Source: Deinococcus psychrotolerans (GTDB lineage: Bacteria > Deinococcota > Deinococci > Deinococcales > Deinococcaceae). Taken from it: a DNA stretch of 64,000 nucleotides. The translations under genes and the position numbers were made by a program. How positions within the stretch are numbered: the stretch's first letter is position 1; each line of letters begins with the position of its first letter. The notes under the pieces are model-generated. The model saw only the letters and a list, made by a program, of their open reading frames with translations, searched no databases and was not told the DNA's origin. Below, in pieces: positions 20,201-28,393 of this stretch. The DNA is taken from the NCBI RefSeq assembly GCF_003860465.1, contig NZ_CP034187.1, positions 62,001 to 126,000 on the forward strand, read 5' to 3'.

Positions 20201-20648
20201 TAAGTGAATCGTCTTTTTTCTCGATAGCAATCCCAATCACAGTACTTACAGAGATGGCTTCTTGGGTCGAGTTGAGTGCCTCGAGGAGATCATTCTCTCT
20301 ATAAAGAATTTCGATGGTTGTGTCGTCTGCCCATTCAGTCTCCTGCACCATCGTCAAAGCGCTGACATGTTCATTATCAGCTGAGTCTTCGTCGGGCCAG
20401 CTCTTTCTGACCTGTGCAAAGAAAGATGTATAGGCCTCGGGATCCTGAATTTTTAATTCTCCTTTCTTCTGATCGAAGAGACCGGTGTAATACGTGGAGC
20501 GGATAAGATAATAGCCAGAGTCGTCGTCGTACTCAGCTTCTGCCGAAGTCGTCGCACCAAAATAGACTGCGCCAGGAGCAGCCTGTTGTGCCAGCTCACT
20601 TTTCGAGGAGAAATACTCCTCAATTTCCATCATCTCAACCTTGGACAT
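17214..20648 (-). CDS. giant LRV (HEAT-like) repeat protein 2, highly homogenised
   Basis: The protein has 1144 residues from the ATG at 20646-20648 (AAGGAG six bases upstream; the longer frame belongs to the preceding gene). Residues 1-285 are an acidic domain. About 33 repeats of 26 residues follow, with the pattern QLA[TK]DSxxxVR[RK]AVAAHPQ and [AVTM]xPE[LV]L. Outside the two or three positions before VR the repeats are almost identical. Those positions take a small set of pairs: EY, SD, SW, LD, SG, ED, YF, QF, WE, QY. The start overlaps the DUF6915-like gene by 14 bases. Repeat 10 is irregular (NTKLGSKLSEQLQED). The architecture resembles other modular-repeat recognition proteins, but the target is unknown. 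Confidence 0.87.
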   Translation of the reverse strand: MSKVEMMEIEEYFSSKSELAQQAAPGAVYFGATTSAEAEYDDDSGYYLIRSTYYTGLFDQKKGELKIQDPEAYTSFFAQVRKSWPDEDSADNEHVSALTMVQETEWADDTTIEILYRENDLLEALNSTQEAISVSTVIGIAIEKKDDSLIYDLTSEHELQPDDIDALLEYDGTLGSSLMNQSHLRPSHLWSIYEAFEDAEDEFDLEDIVNHRRCPTDLLEELYERFPDSIDLEGRAAFLDRVARNPDQADPLGDLLFVLQDDATSAETLHFLSDSTEKEIRLGLLKKPQVLKDLLLKFTTDSDEYVRRAVVVHPQVTSELLTQLATDSDSDVRKAVASNPQATPELLTQLATDSDSWVRMVVVVHPQVTPELLVQLATNPYSDVRKAVVVHPQVTPELLIQLATDSDEYVRRAVAAHPQMPSELLIQLATDSDSDVRRAVAAHPQMPSELLIQLATDSDEYVRRTVAAHPQMPSELLIQLATDSDSDVRRAVAAHPQMPSELLIQLATDSSQFVRMAVAAHPQATPEVLIQLATDSNSGVRSAVNTKLGSKLSEQLQEDARLRSAVAAHPQATPEVLIQLATDSDEDVRRAVAANPQTTPELLIQLAKDSDLDVRKAVAANPQTTPELLIQLAKDSNYFVRRAVAANPQTTPELLIQLAKDSDLDVRKAVAAHPQATPEVLIQLAKDSNSGVRWAVAAHPQATPEVLIQLATDSDEDVRSAVVAHPQVTSELLIQLATDSNSGVRKAVIAHPQATPEVLIQLATDSNWEIRRAVAAHPQATPEVLTQLAKDSDLDVRRAVADNPQATPEVLIQLAKGSGEYVSRAVAANPQVTSELLIQLAKDSNSGVRRAVAAHPQMPSELLVQLAKDSESDVRKAVAAHPQATPELLIQLATDSESWVRSGVAAHPQATLELLTQLATDSNEYVRRAVAAHPQMPSELLVQLAKDSESDVRKAVADNPQATPEVLIQLATDSESDVRRAVVVHPQVTSELLIQLAKDSNYFVRRAVAAHPQATPELLTQLATDSESDVRKAVAAHPQAIPEVLIQLAKDSDLDVRRAVVVHPQATPEVLIQLAKDSSSVVRRAVAAHPQATPEVLIQLAKDSDQYVRRAVAAHPQATPEVLIQLVDDAFTGIRQLIAMRTQA
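17230..19775 (-). repeat. 78-bp coding tandem repeats of LRV protein 2
   Basis: About 33 units with an exact 78-base period; for example TCCTTGGCCA recurs at 17341 and 17419. Units are so alike that blocks of two alternate across the array, as at 19130-19470. One irregular unit lies at about 18960-19020. Long antisense frames exist across the array only because the period is a multiple of three. Confidence 0.9.
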
Positions 20649-21297
20649 TTGATTTCTCCTTGTTTGGAATGGACTCGTGCTGGTCACGGATGTACAGGCA
20701 CGGGTAAGGCAGCTGTGTTTCACGGCGCAGCAGTTCCTGGCCATTTGATCCGCGCAGCAGCGCCAGGATCTGCCCACCAACCACCTGGGTTTCGAGATCG
20801 ACCGCTCCCGGTGAGCGCCGCAGCAGCTCTTCAATTTCTGCTTGATGGAGCCGTCCGTGGATCAGGGCCAGGTCGGCTGTCAGGCGTTCTGCCTCGGCTT
20901 GCAGGTGTTCAGGTCGGTGCGCGTCTTCTACCCTGGGCAGCGCCGCGCCTTCCTTGAAGAGCTTGGGCAAAACGGCGACTGTTTTGAACATCCAGTCTTC
21001 CAGCGTCATATGACCCAGCCAGTCCGTCAGGGTGGGAATGCGCCGGAAGTCCTCCATCACGTGTTGCTCGCCGATCAGCCGAACCGGAATCTGCCGCCCT
21101 GCGCTGTTGGTCATCGTCCGCCCGAACACCTCCTCACACCAGAAAATGCCCTGGGCGTGGTGACGCAGCGCACGGTGCCGGGCGTCTGCGATAAATGCTT
21201 TGGACGCGTCGAACCACTCATGGATGGCCACGTAGTCTTCCGCAGCACCACCGAAGCGCCTGGCCGAACTCTGAGCATGATAAATCGCATGACTCAC
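20635..21297 (-). CDS. DUF6915-like conserved protein, intact copy
   Basis: This 220-residue protein starts at GTG 21295-21297, with GAGGA eight bases upstream. Residues 1-120 include YHAQSSARRFGG, IHEWFDASK, HRALRHHAQGIF and VRLIGEQHVMEDF, a His-rich pattern I associate with the uncharacterised DUF6915 family. Family assignment is from memory and not certain. Residues 130-220 are a helical extension with LTADLALIHGRLHQ. The conserved His, Glu and Asp residues could bind a metal. Its stop lies inside the start of the LRV 2 gene, so the two are translationally coupled and probably form a functional pair. Confidence 0.7.
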   Translation of the reverse strand: MSHAIYHAQSSARRFGGAAEDYVAIHEWFDASKAFIADARHRALRHHAQGIFWCEEVFGRTMTNSAGRQIPVRLIGEQHVMEDFRRIPTLTDWLGHMTLEDWMFKTVAVLPKLFKEGAALPRVEDAHRPEHLQAEAERLTADLALIHGRLHQAEIEELLRRSPGAVDLETQVVGGQILALLRGSNGQELLRRETQLPYPCLYIRDQHESIPNKEKSNVQG

Positions 21298-21346
21298 CTT
21301 GATTTCCTCATGTGTCCATCATGTCTAATTGTGACTTTCCGTTCTC

Positions 21347-22907
21347 TTACGCTGTGCCGCACCAAGCGGCCCACTCCTGATCAACCTCGAATTCCGCGCT
21401 CAAATCCTCAACCAGTTCCTGCTGAACCCAGTCTGGCAAGGAGCGCCACACCGGACGAACCACCCATGACGGAAGCTGGCCCTCAATCCAGAACATCCGA
21501 AAGAGATTCCAGTCGGGTTCAGGAGGTGGCTGCAGCGCTGTCAGGACGGTGCTTAGATGCTGGAACCGAATCCAGAGCACCACCTCGGCCAGCGCTGCTT
21601 GTTCCCGGTCCTCGCTCCCTGTCAGAACTTGAAGTTCGTCATTGGTGGATGTAAAGACAGCGCTGGTGTGCGGTTGTGAGGAGTACCGCTCAGGTGGAAT
21701 CTGGAGCAGGCGGTCTTGTCCCTGCGCCAGCGCTTCTTCGATTTGCCACACCGCGTTTTCTATTACAGAGGTGCTGAGCCAGACTTCCCCAGCGAACTGG
21801 CCACAGGCCGCGCCAGGCTGTCATCATTACGCAAGTGCCTTCTGGCCGTTGCAGGACTTCAGCGACCACGGTTGCCGTTGGCAGATCGACTGCTGTACGC
21901 AGGCAAAGTCCGGCTTCAATAACCCACCCTCGCTCGATGAGGGCGGATCTTAGGGCACTGAGATCGGTCAGTAGCGCTCCACGTTCGGAACAAATCGGCG
22001 GTTTGGGCATCTGATCCCCTAACAACCATTTGGGGACGATCCCAGCCGCTTGCTGGTCAGGTGGCGTCACGGGGAGCGGCCGCACTTCAATTGGCTCCAC
22101 CAACAACCCTTCAGCCATAAGGTCATTGACAACGTGCTGCGGCGTCATATACATCAAGGGTTGACCCTCAAGATCCTGGACGTAGCGTTGACGCTCTGGA
22201 AGCCACAGGCCGTAGTGCGGCCAAAGACCTTGACGGCGTAAAGCCGGGACATAAATGTTGGGGAGCAAGGTTTCAGGCGGTGACTCTGCTTCCATATCAT
22301 AAACACAACCGTCGAAAGGATCGAAGAAAAAGCGGCCATCTGCACTCCCGAACGCGGAGGATGGGATGTTCTTAATATCGCAGACTTCGCCGCTCAGTGA
22401 TCTTAGACGGAGATTCCTGGTGTCGTCGTATGCCTGGAAGGTTTGGTAACCGCTGCGATGAATCTGATATAGCCCGAAACTGTCCAGCAGGCGGACCGTA
22501 TCGCCATAAAGATGCAACTGAACTTCATGATCTCCCTGGCTGGGAGTGCAGATTTTAGGTTCCAGCGCATCGCCTTGGATCTGCCAGAGGACAAGGCCGT
22601 TCAGGGAGTTGCGAATCTCAATGATCCCTGAAGAGTTCGTAATGTCGTCCATGGCCTTCCACCACAGCGCGATTCGGGGCTGGCCCGTCATATCCCAAGC
22701 CTGTGAATGCAAATACAATGCTTCTCCTTGAGTGGGTGCATACAGGGAGAAATCATCCAGATCATCCGTCAGTCCAATGATCTCGGCGGCGGGTTCCTGT
22801 GAACTGTTAGAAAAGTTCCACAAAAGTAGTTGGTGACTGTTGGAACCAAAAAGGAGTCGAGTGTCAAATGGGCGATCATCGAAGCGGGATGAGTCAACTT
22901 TACGCAT
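21347..22907 (-). pseudogene. 520-residue protein gene, frameshifted copy B
   Basis: This copy is nearly identical to 9692-11254, but the run CCC near 10132 is CCCC here (about 21787-21790). The extra base splits the gene into a 405-codon first part (stop at 21690) and a separate C-terminal frame (21347-21751). The ATG and ribosome site are intact. Either the copy is inactive or the base is a sequencing error in a short homopolymer. Confidence 0.8.
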
Positions 22908-22992
22908 GGTCTTCTCCTGATCTGCAGCGTAAGCCCTTGGCGCGTCACTTGTTGTCGCGGTGACGGCTTGATCTTAGAAGCTGTCTGAAGCC

Positions 22993-23856
22993 TATAGGAA
23001 ACGCCGTTTAGGGGTGCGATGAGGTTGACTCCGGATGCACGTGGACAGCGAAAATGGGGACGGTATGTACAAATACCGTCCCCACCACAGTTTAACCCGT
23101 CGTTCGGTCATCCGTTTCTTTCATCGCTGGTCTCAACGTTACTTCTGGGATACGAAGCGCTGTAAACATCAAAAAATGACCGACGCGATGCTCGTCGCTT
23201 TGCTGTTGACGCGATTTGTTTTCAAGCATCCCTACGCTTCAGTATGGTGGAACATCTTGTGTGAAGACCGTCCCGGTCTTCCGTCTTACACCCAAGCCTA
23301 CACACGTGGCGTCCGGCTCCTCGCGCAGTTGGAGGCCGTGGTCAGCCCACCACAGCAGTGTGCGGAGGTCATCATTGACTCCATGCCACTCCCAGTCTGT
23401 CGTCCCAAGCGGGCGAAGGGGTGTGCGTTTCCGGGTGCTCGCTGGGGGTACGGCACACAAGGCCATGTCTTCGGATACAAGCTTCACGCTTGGGTCAGCC
23501 CTCAAGGCCGGATTCTCCAATATCTCGTGAAACCTGCCAATCTCCACGACACGACGGTCGGTTTTGAACTCAACCAGCGTTGGCCGGACTTTGACGGCCC
23601 GAAGATCATTGGCGATAAAGGCTATTGCTGCTTAGGGTTCGTCTTTCCACCCAAGAAAAACACTCGCTATGACACGGGGTGGCGGGTTTCCCGCCACCCC
23701 CAGCTCCGCAAACGTATTGAAACGGTCTTTTCTCAACTGGTCAACGCCCAAATTCGTTCGGCACAAACGAAAACCGTAGCCGCCTTACGGCTGCGTGTCG
23801 TGCTGGCCGTGCTTGCCCACAATCTCGCTCAGCCCTAAACGGCGTAGGAAAGTGAA
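22993..23856 (+). mobile_element. IS982-like insertion sequence
   Basis: A transposase gene is bounded by inverted repeats: ACGCCGTTTAGGG at about 23001-23013 and CCCTAAACGGCGT at 23835-23847. The exact outer ends and any target duplication are unclear. It lies immediately right of cassette copy B and appears to replace the kinase region. Confidence 0.6.
23035..23838 (+). CDS. IS982-family DDE transposase
   Basis: 267 residues. Catalytic features include IIDSMPLPV (first Asp), the GYKLHAWVSPQGRI core with ANLHD, IIGDKGY (second Asp) and the IETVFSQL segment (Glu). Length and motif order fit IS982 transposases of the DDE group. The frame is intact, so the element may still be active. Confidence 0.72.
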   Translation: MHVDSENGDGMYKYRPHHSLTRRSVIRFFHRWSQRYFWDTKRCKHQKMTDAMLVALLLTRFVFKHPYASVWWNILCEDRPGLPSYTQAYTRGVRLLAQLEAVVSPPQQCAEVIIDSMPLPVCRPKRAKGCAFPGARWGYGTQGHVFGYKLHAWVSPQGRILQYLVKPANLHDTTVGFELNQRWPDFDGPKIIGDKGYCCLGFVFPPKKNTRYDTGWRVSRHPQLRKRIETVFSQLVNAQIRSAQTKTVAALRLRVVLAVLAHNLAQP

Positions 23857-23873
23857 TTTGGTAAGTTGTCCGG

Positions 23874-24050
23874 ATGGATCGTCCGCTCTATCCCAGCGAC
23901 CTCACGGATGCCCAGTAGGAGCTCATTGAACCACTTCTGCCGCCGTTTGGCGAGAGTACCTTCTGCGAAACCGTGCCCAGACGCGAAATGGTGAACGGAA
24001 TTCGGTATGTTCTCCGGGGCGGCATTCAGAGGCTGTTTGAAGCCCAATAA
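23874..24050 (+). pseudogene. IS5-family transposase, N-terminal remnant
   Basis: The translation begins MDRPLYPSDLTDAQ and continues ELIEPLLPPFGE, typical of the IS5 family, but a TAG replaces the expected Trp codon. The similarity ends with GGIQRLFEAQ and a stop. About 60 codons remain of a protein of some 270. Confidence 0.6.
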
Positions 24051-24080
24051 TTGGGGCAAGACTATCTGCGTCGTCGGTCA

Positions 24081-24761
24081 TCACGCGCAGAGCCTATTCA
24101 GTGAAATAGAGCTCCCAGCCGCATAAATAAAGCCCTCAGCGATTGGGATGCTCTCCTCGTAATCCGCCTTCAGGCGTCTGAAGGTCAGCAGCCGCGCAAA
24201 CATGCGCTCCACCACCCAGCGTTTCCGTACCACCTTGAACCCTTTCCCGCCTTGCTTTGCGATCTCTACAGCCAATCGAAATTGTTCTTCCATTGGGGTA
24301 TTGGTCGCCAATTTTGCAGTACCGTCGACCACCATGAGGCCTTCATCAGGGCGACGAACCACTTCGACCTCAATACCTACGGACGTTTTTGTCCAGATCG
24401 CGAAAGGCTCGCCGCTGTGTCCCCCGTCCAGGAAGAGCTTTTTGACGAAGGGTGCATCCGTGTTGAATTCATTGAGAACGAGCTTGAGACCTTCGCAGTC
24501 ATCGACATTAGCGGGCGTCACGCGGCAACCTGCTTGGTTGCCGTCGGTATCCGTCGCTAGGTGACGCTTGCGGCCTTTGATCTTCTTGTTGCCGTCGTAA
24601 CCACAATCCCCTTTTCTTGCGTCGTCTTGACGCTTTGGGAATCACCGACAGCGGCGGAAGGCTGGGCCTTCCGCCCTCTGCCTTCACGCTCAATCTTCAC
24701 CAGCGCCGTGTTGATGGCTTTCCACACGCCTGTCTTCGACCACAGATTGTGGTGGTAGTAC
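24081..24761 (-). pseudogene. IS5-family transposase, truncated and frameshifted
   Basis: The C-terminal two-thirds of an IS5-type transposase: YYHHNLWSKTGVWKAI, then QSVKTTQEKG, DGNKKIKGRKRHLATD (first catalytic region), LFLDGGHSG and VVERMFARLLTFRRL. A missing G in a G-run near 24608 shifts the frame. The 5' end is cut off exactly at the IS6 terminus at 24762. Confidence 0.75.
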
Positions 24762-25298
24762 GGTTCTGGCAAATTGTTGCAGATAAGGCTCGGCCGAGGA
24801 ACACCAGCAGCAGGTGGCCTAAACTTCAGGCCACCTGCACGACGGCCTTCCAGCTTCGTAGTGCGGCTCTCAGGAGAGAGCGTCGGTCGTGAGCGGGTAT
24901 GGTCGAGCGGGCAGAGCCGTAAAGATTGGTAATTCTCGCATGCAGGTCGAAAAATCCTTGCGCACGTTTGCCCTGTCGAAATCCCAGTTGGCTCCGTTCC
25001 TGACGTCGTATAGGCCGATGAGATTGTTCAACCAGATTGTTGCACCGGGCGGTTGAGATCACCTGCTGGTGATCGACATCACCCAGTATCGGAAGTTCGC
25101 GGATGGCCGCCCCATAACTTACGAGCTTGTCGGTACAGACTGCTTCCGGGACGTCATATTCACCCAGCAGACGTTGGAAAAATGATGTCGCTGCTGAGGT
25201 GTCTCGGTGCCGTTGAAGGAACACGTCAAGCACAGCTCCGTGTTCGTCAATCGCTCTCCACAGCCAGTGGGTTACCCCGCCCACGACCACATGCATTT

Positions 25299-26998
25299 GA
25301 TACTGTCGGCCAATTCACGCGGTTAGGCGCAGAGAGGCAAACCGAGACGTCCTGGTCGTTATTCTTGGGGTGTCAGCCAGCAAGGCAGTCACCCTCACCA
25401 CATTGATTGCTGCGGCGACGGTGGCATGTTGAAGTGCTGTTTTTGCTAGTCCCACAGAGCGGGTACGCCGGAGTCCAAACGCTCGAATCCCCTGAGAAAG
25501 CGTGCCCTTGATCCCTGCACGCACGTGATACCGGGCCAACCAAGTCGCAGACTGCTCCTCTTGTCGCGCCCAGAGCAGCGCTTCGTGCTGCTCCCTGGGA
25601 TGCAGCACAATATGGCGTGGCGAGCTTTTTGCTCGTGTGCACAACGACCGAGCAGCACACGGGGAACAGTCGGATCGGCTGAATTGCAGTTGGATGATCT
25701 CGTTTCCGAAAGCGTCCTTTCCAGGACGCCATTTTATCGAAGATTTGCCCTCTGGGCAGGTGGCCCGCTGCCGATCCCAATCGAGCGAAAAATGCGGCAG
25801 ATCATAACCCTGACCGGCTCTGGCTTGCCAACTGCTATTGACCCTCATTGGACCAATCAGGGTAATTTGCTGCTGCTGACTGGTGACCAGCAGTTCGGCA
25901 TCGGTGTACCCGGCATCCACCAGATGCTCCTGAGGGCATAACTCTTTCTTGGCGAGTTTTTGTTGAATGGCATGTGTACTGGCCACATCGGGAATCTCGG
26001 CAAAGCAGGTCTCACTGTCCACAATCAAATGGACGCCGTCCTGATCGCAGGTCTCCGTGTAATGCACTTTGTATCCCAGCCATTTCACGCCCCGCTTATC
26101 GCTGAAATGGGCTTCCGGATCGTACGGCGAATGAACGCGCTCACCCGTCGGCAGCCATTCCCCAGGCTCTTTCCAACGGCAAGCGGAAGCTTGCCGTTCG
26201 AAGTGGTGCTCCCAAACCCGTCGCAGTATCTGTACAGCAGGACGTTCCCACAAGATGTTCAGCGACGGATCGGTGTCATACGCCCGAATCGCATCCAGCA
26301 AGGTGAAGCCGTCCTGACCCACCTGAATGAGATAGATCGTGCGGGCCGGCGGGGCGTGTGGCAGGTGTTTTTCTTCGATCCGCCACGAATACCAGTCAAA
26401 CCAGGCGGATGGAGCCACACCTTGCATCCACATCGGCTCGGCAGTCGCGAGGTCGTTCAGCGCAGCCCGCAGCGTTTCAGCAATCAGTTCCGTCAAATGA
26501 ATTTCACGCACCGCAGCCAACACATGCGTCGAGTCGGTTCGCTGTTTTCCTCGCGCCTTTAACAGCTTTTCTCCTCGAGACCGCTCCAACATCAAATCGA
26601 CTAGCAGCGTCTGTGCGCTGCTGCCCACTAAGCGACCGCGAAATTCGGACAGCACACTGAAGTGGAATCCGGGATCGGTGAGTTCAAGGGCCAGTGCATA
26701 TTTCCAGCCAATCCGTCCCCGAACGGCATTCGCCGCTTGACGGTCACTCAAATTCTCCATGAATTGCAGCACCGTCACAAAGGGGAAAACGCAGGTGGGC
26801 CTCGCCGCGAGTACAGCGTCTGGAATGACTCATCCTGATACAGCTGCTGAAAAACATCACGCAGCTTCATCGCCACACTTCCTTGAGGAAAGGCGAGATG
26901 GGCTACCCGAACTGTTTCTTTAGGGATTAGCTCCAGGGGCTGGATTTTTAGAGACATATGCATAGTCTGCACCTATCAATGAATTGGCCGACAGTATC
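25299..26998 (-). mobile_element. IS1182-type element with perfect 18-bp ends
   Basis: The left end GATACTGTCGGCCAATTC (25299) and right end GAATTGGCCGACAGTATC (ending 26998) are perfect inverted repeats. The seven-base direct repeat TGCATTT lies outside both ends (25292-25298 and 26999-27005) and restores the IS6 transposase reading frame when removed. Confidence 0.9.
25315..26957 (-). pseudogene. IS1182-family transposase with frameshift
   Basis: The N-terminus MSLKIQPLELIPKETV runs from 26957 to a stop near 26775. The next frame continues VTVLQFMENLSDRQAANAV for another 487 codons, with the IS1182 hallmarks GWKYALALELTDPGF, VDAGYTDAELL and the C-terminal SLCTRAKSS and IKGTLSQGIRAFGLRRTRS. 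About one shift and a few lost codons at the junction separate the parts. Confidence 0.75.
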
Positions 26999-27302
26999 TG
27001 CATTTCATCCAGATGCCACCGGGAACCCCGCCGGGGTTCTCGGTGACGTAAGTTCTGGGCGAACTCACCACTGAAATTAATGCACCAGGTGCGGATGGAT
27101 TCGCGGGACACTTCGATGCCTCGCTCGAACAGTAGTAACTCCTCGACGTCCCGGTAACTCAGGGTATAGCGGTGGTAAAGCCAGACGGCATGACCGATCA
27201 CCGAAAGCGGGAATCGGTACCCTGGAAGCTTCTGATCAGTCAGCACGGCTTCACCCTACGCTGCCAGAACCGGGTACAGGGAGGTTCTTACCATCGGATT
27301 CC

Positions 27303-27565
27303 TCATTCCTCAGTCTGGGTGAGCCTCAGCGTGCTGGGTAGAAATCCACGCTGCTGGAGCACTTCCAGAATCTGTAGAGATTTGGGCACGTAATGGTCTG
27401 GGTCGTATTTGTAGGGGCTGGTATACATCTGCGCGAGTGAGGTGATGCCGCCCTCATCGCACATGGCCTTGAGGCGCGGCACAGACATGTACCGTTGCCA
27501 GCCGCTCTCTTCCCGTGCCACGTACAGGTGCGTGCGCTCGCCAACTTGGCCCTCGACGCTCAAGT
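27303..27565 (-). pseudogene. nitroreductase family gene, 3' part
   Basis: The translation includes LYVAREESGWQRYMSVPRL and SLAQMYTSPYKY, resembling the C-terminal end of NfsA-like flavin-dependent nitroreductases, and ends with a stop at 27303. The rest of the gene lies at 30128-30724 beyond the IS21 element. Recognition is by pattern, so moderately sure. Confidence 0.55.
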
Positions 27566-27624
27566 TATCGGGCCACTCGCGCTCATTTTTATCGGGCTCT
27601 TTTTCTGCCAGTCACGAGCTGAGA

Positions 27625-28386
27625 TCAGTCTAGGACTTCAGGCTTCACTGCGGTCACTTTTCGGTCTTTCCTTCTCAGACTTTCTCCTTTGAGCTCGATA
27701 CGGTAGGCGTGATGCAGGACGCGATCAAGGATCGCGTCCGCCAGGGTCGGATCACCGAGGTTCTCGTGCCAGACGGTGGTGGGGAATTGACTCGTGATGA
27801 TGGTTGAGCCGCGTTCATACCGGTCGTCCAGGATCTCGAGCAGAATGCGTCGACCATCCGCCGACGGGGTATCGAGTCCCCAGTCATCCAGGATCAACAC
27901 CTGAACTTTGGCAAGTTGCGCCAGCAGCTTCAGATACCGGCCGTCCTCCTTTGCCAGGATCAGTTCCTGCAACAGTCGGCCCGTCTGGGCGTACTGGGCG
28001 CTGTAGCCCTTCCGGCAGGCCTGGTGGGCCAGCGCGCAACCGATGAACGTCTTGCCGACCCCAGTAGGACCGGTGATAATCACTCCGCGTTTCTCCCTGA
28101 TCCACAGACCCTCTCCGAGGGTCCGCAGCAGCTTGCTGTCCAGGCCGCGCGGGTGTTTGGTATCGACGTCCTCCAGGGTGGCCTGGACCTTGAGACGGGC
28201 GGCGAGCAAGCGGCGCTGGGTGGTGCGGCCATCGCGGTGGGCGAGTTCCCTGTCCACGAGGAGCGTCAGACGCTCCTCGAAGCTGAGTTCACGTGCCTGG
28301 GGCTGCTCCTGCTGTTCTTGAACGGCCTGAGCCATCCCGTCGAGTTTGAGTGCACGAAGTTGGTGGGTAATCGGGTGTGACAGCAT
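27625..28386 (-). CDS. istB: IstB, IS21 helper ATPase
   Basis: The 253-residue AAA+ ATPase promotes IstA-mediated transposition. It has Walker A GPTGVGKT (about residue 105), Walker B VLILDDWGLD and the sensor region SQFPTTVWHENLGDPTLADAILDR. Length matches the family at about 250. The frame is intact. Its start lies seven bases after the istA stop, so the two genes form one operon. Confidence 0.9.
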   Translation of the reverse strand: MLSHPITHQLRALKLDGMAQAVQEQQEQPQARELSFEERLTLLVDRELAHRDGRTTQRRLLAARLKVQATLEDVDTKHPRGLDSKLLRTLGEGLWIREKRGVIITGPTGVGKTFIGCALAHQACRKGYSAQYAQTGRLLQELILAKEDGRYLKLLAQLAKVQVLILDDWGLDTPSADGRRILLEILDDRYERGSTIITSQFPTTVWHENLGDPTLADAILDRVLHHAYRIELKGESLRRKDRKVTAVKPEVLD

Positions 28387-28393
28387 AGAAACA

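Larger units (their letters stand above)
20563..22978. repeat. cassette direct repeat, copy B
   Basis: About 2.42 kb matching copy A at 9191-11325 in the same orientation. It includes the full DUF6915-like gene and the frameshifted 520-residue gene. Right of the end (after TCTTAGA) the kinase gene expected from copy A is missing and an IS982-like element begins within about 15 bases. Confidence 0.85.
24826..27246 (-). pseudogene. IS6-family transposase interrupted by IS1182-type element
   Basis: The 5' part (26999-27246) encodes YHRYTLSYRDVEELLLFERG and ends at WHLDEM. The 3' part (24826-25298) resumes MHVVVGGVTHWLWRAID and continues through VCTDKLVSYGAA and the NNLVEQSHRPIRRQER stretch. Removing the inserted element restores one frame of about 240 residues with the catalytic D, D and E positions. 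Confidence 0.85.
24762..27271 (-). mobile_element. IS6-family element split by an IS1182-type insertion
   Basis: The ends are GGTTCTGGCA at 24762 and its inverse TGCCAGAACC ending at 27271. Without the inner 1700-base element and its duplicated target, the length is 803 bases, normal for IS6. The outside 8 bases (GGTAGTAC and GGGTACAG) do not match, so the flanks have recombined since insertion. Confidence 0.82.
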
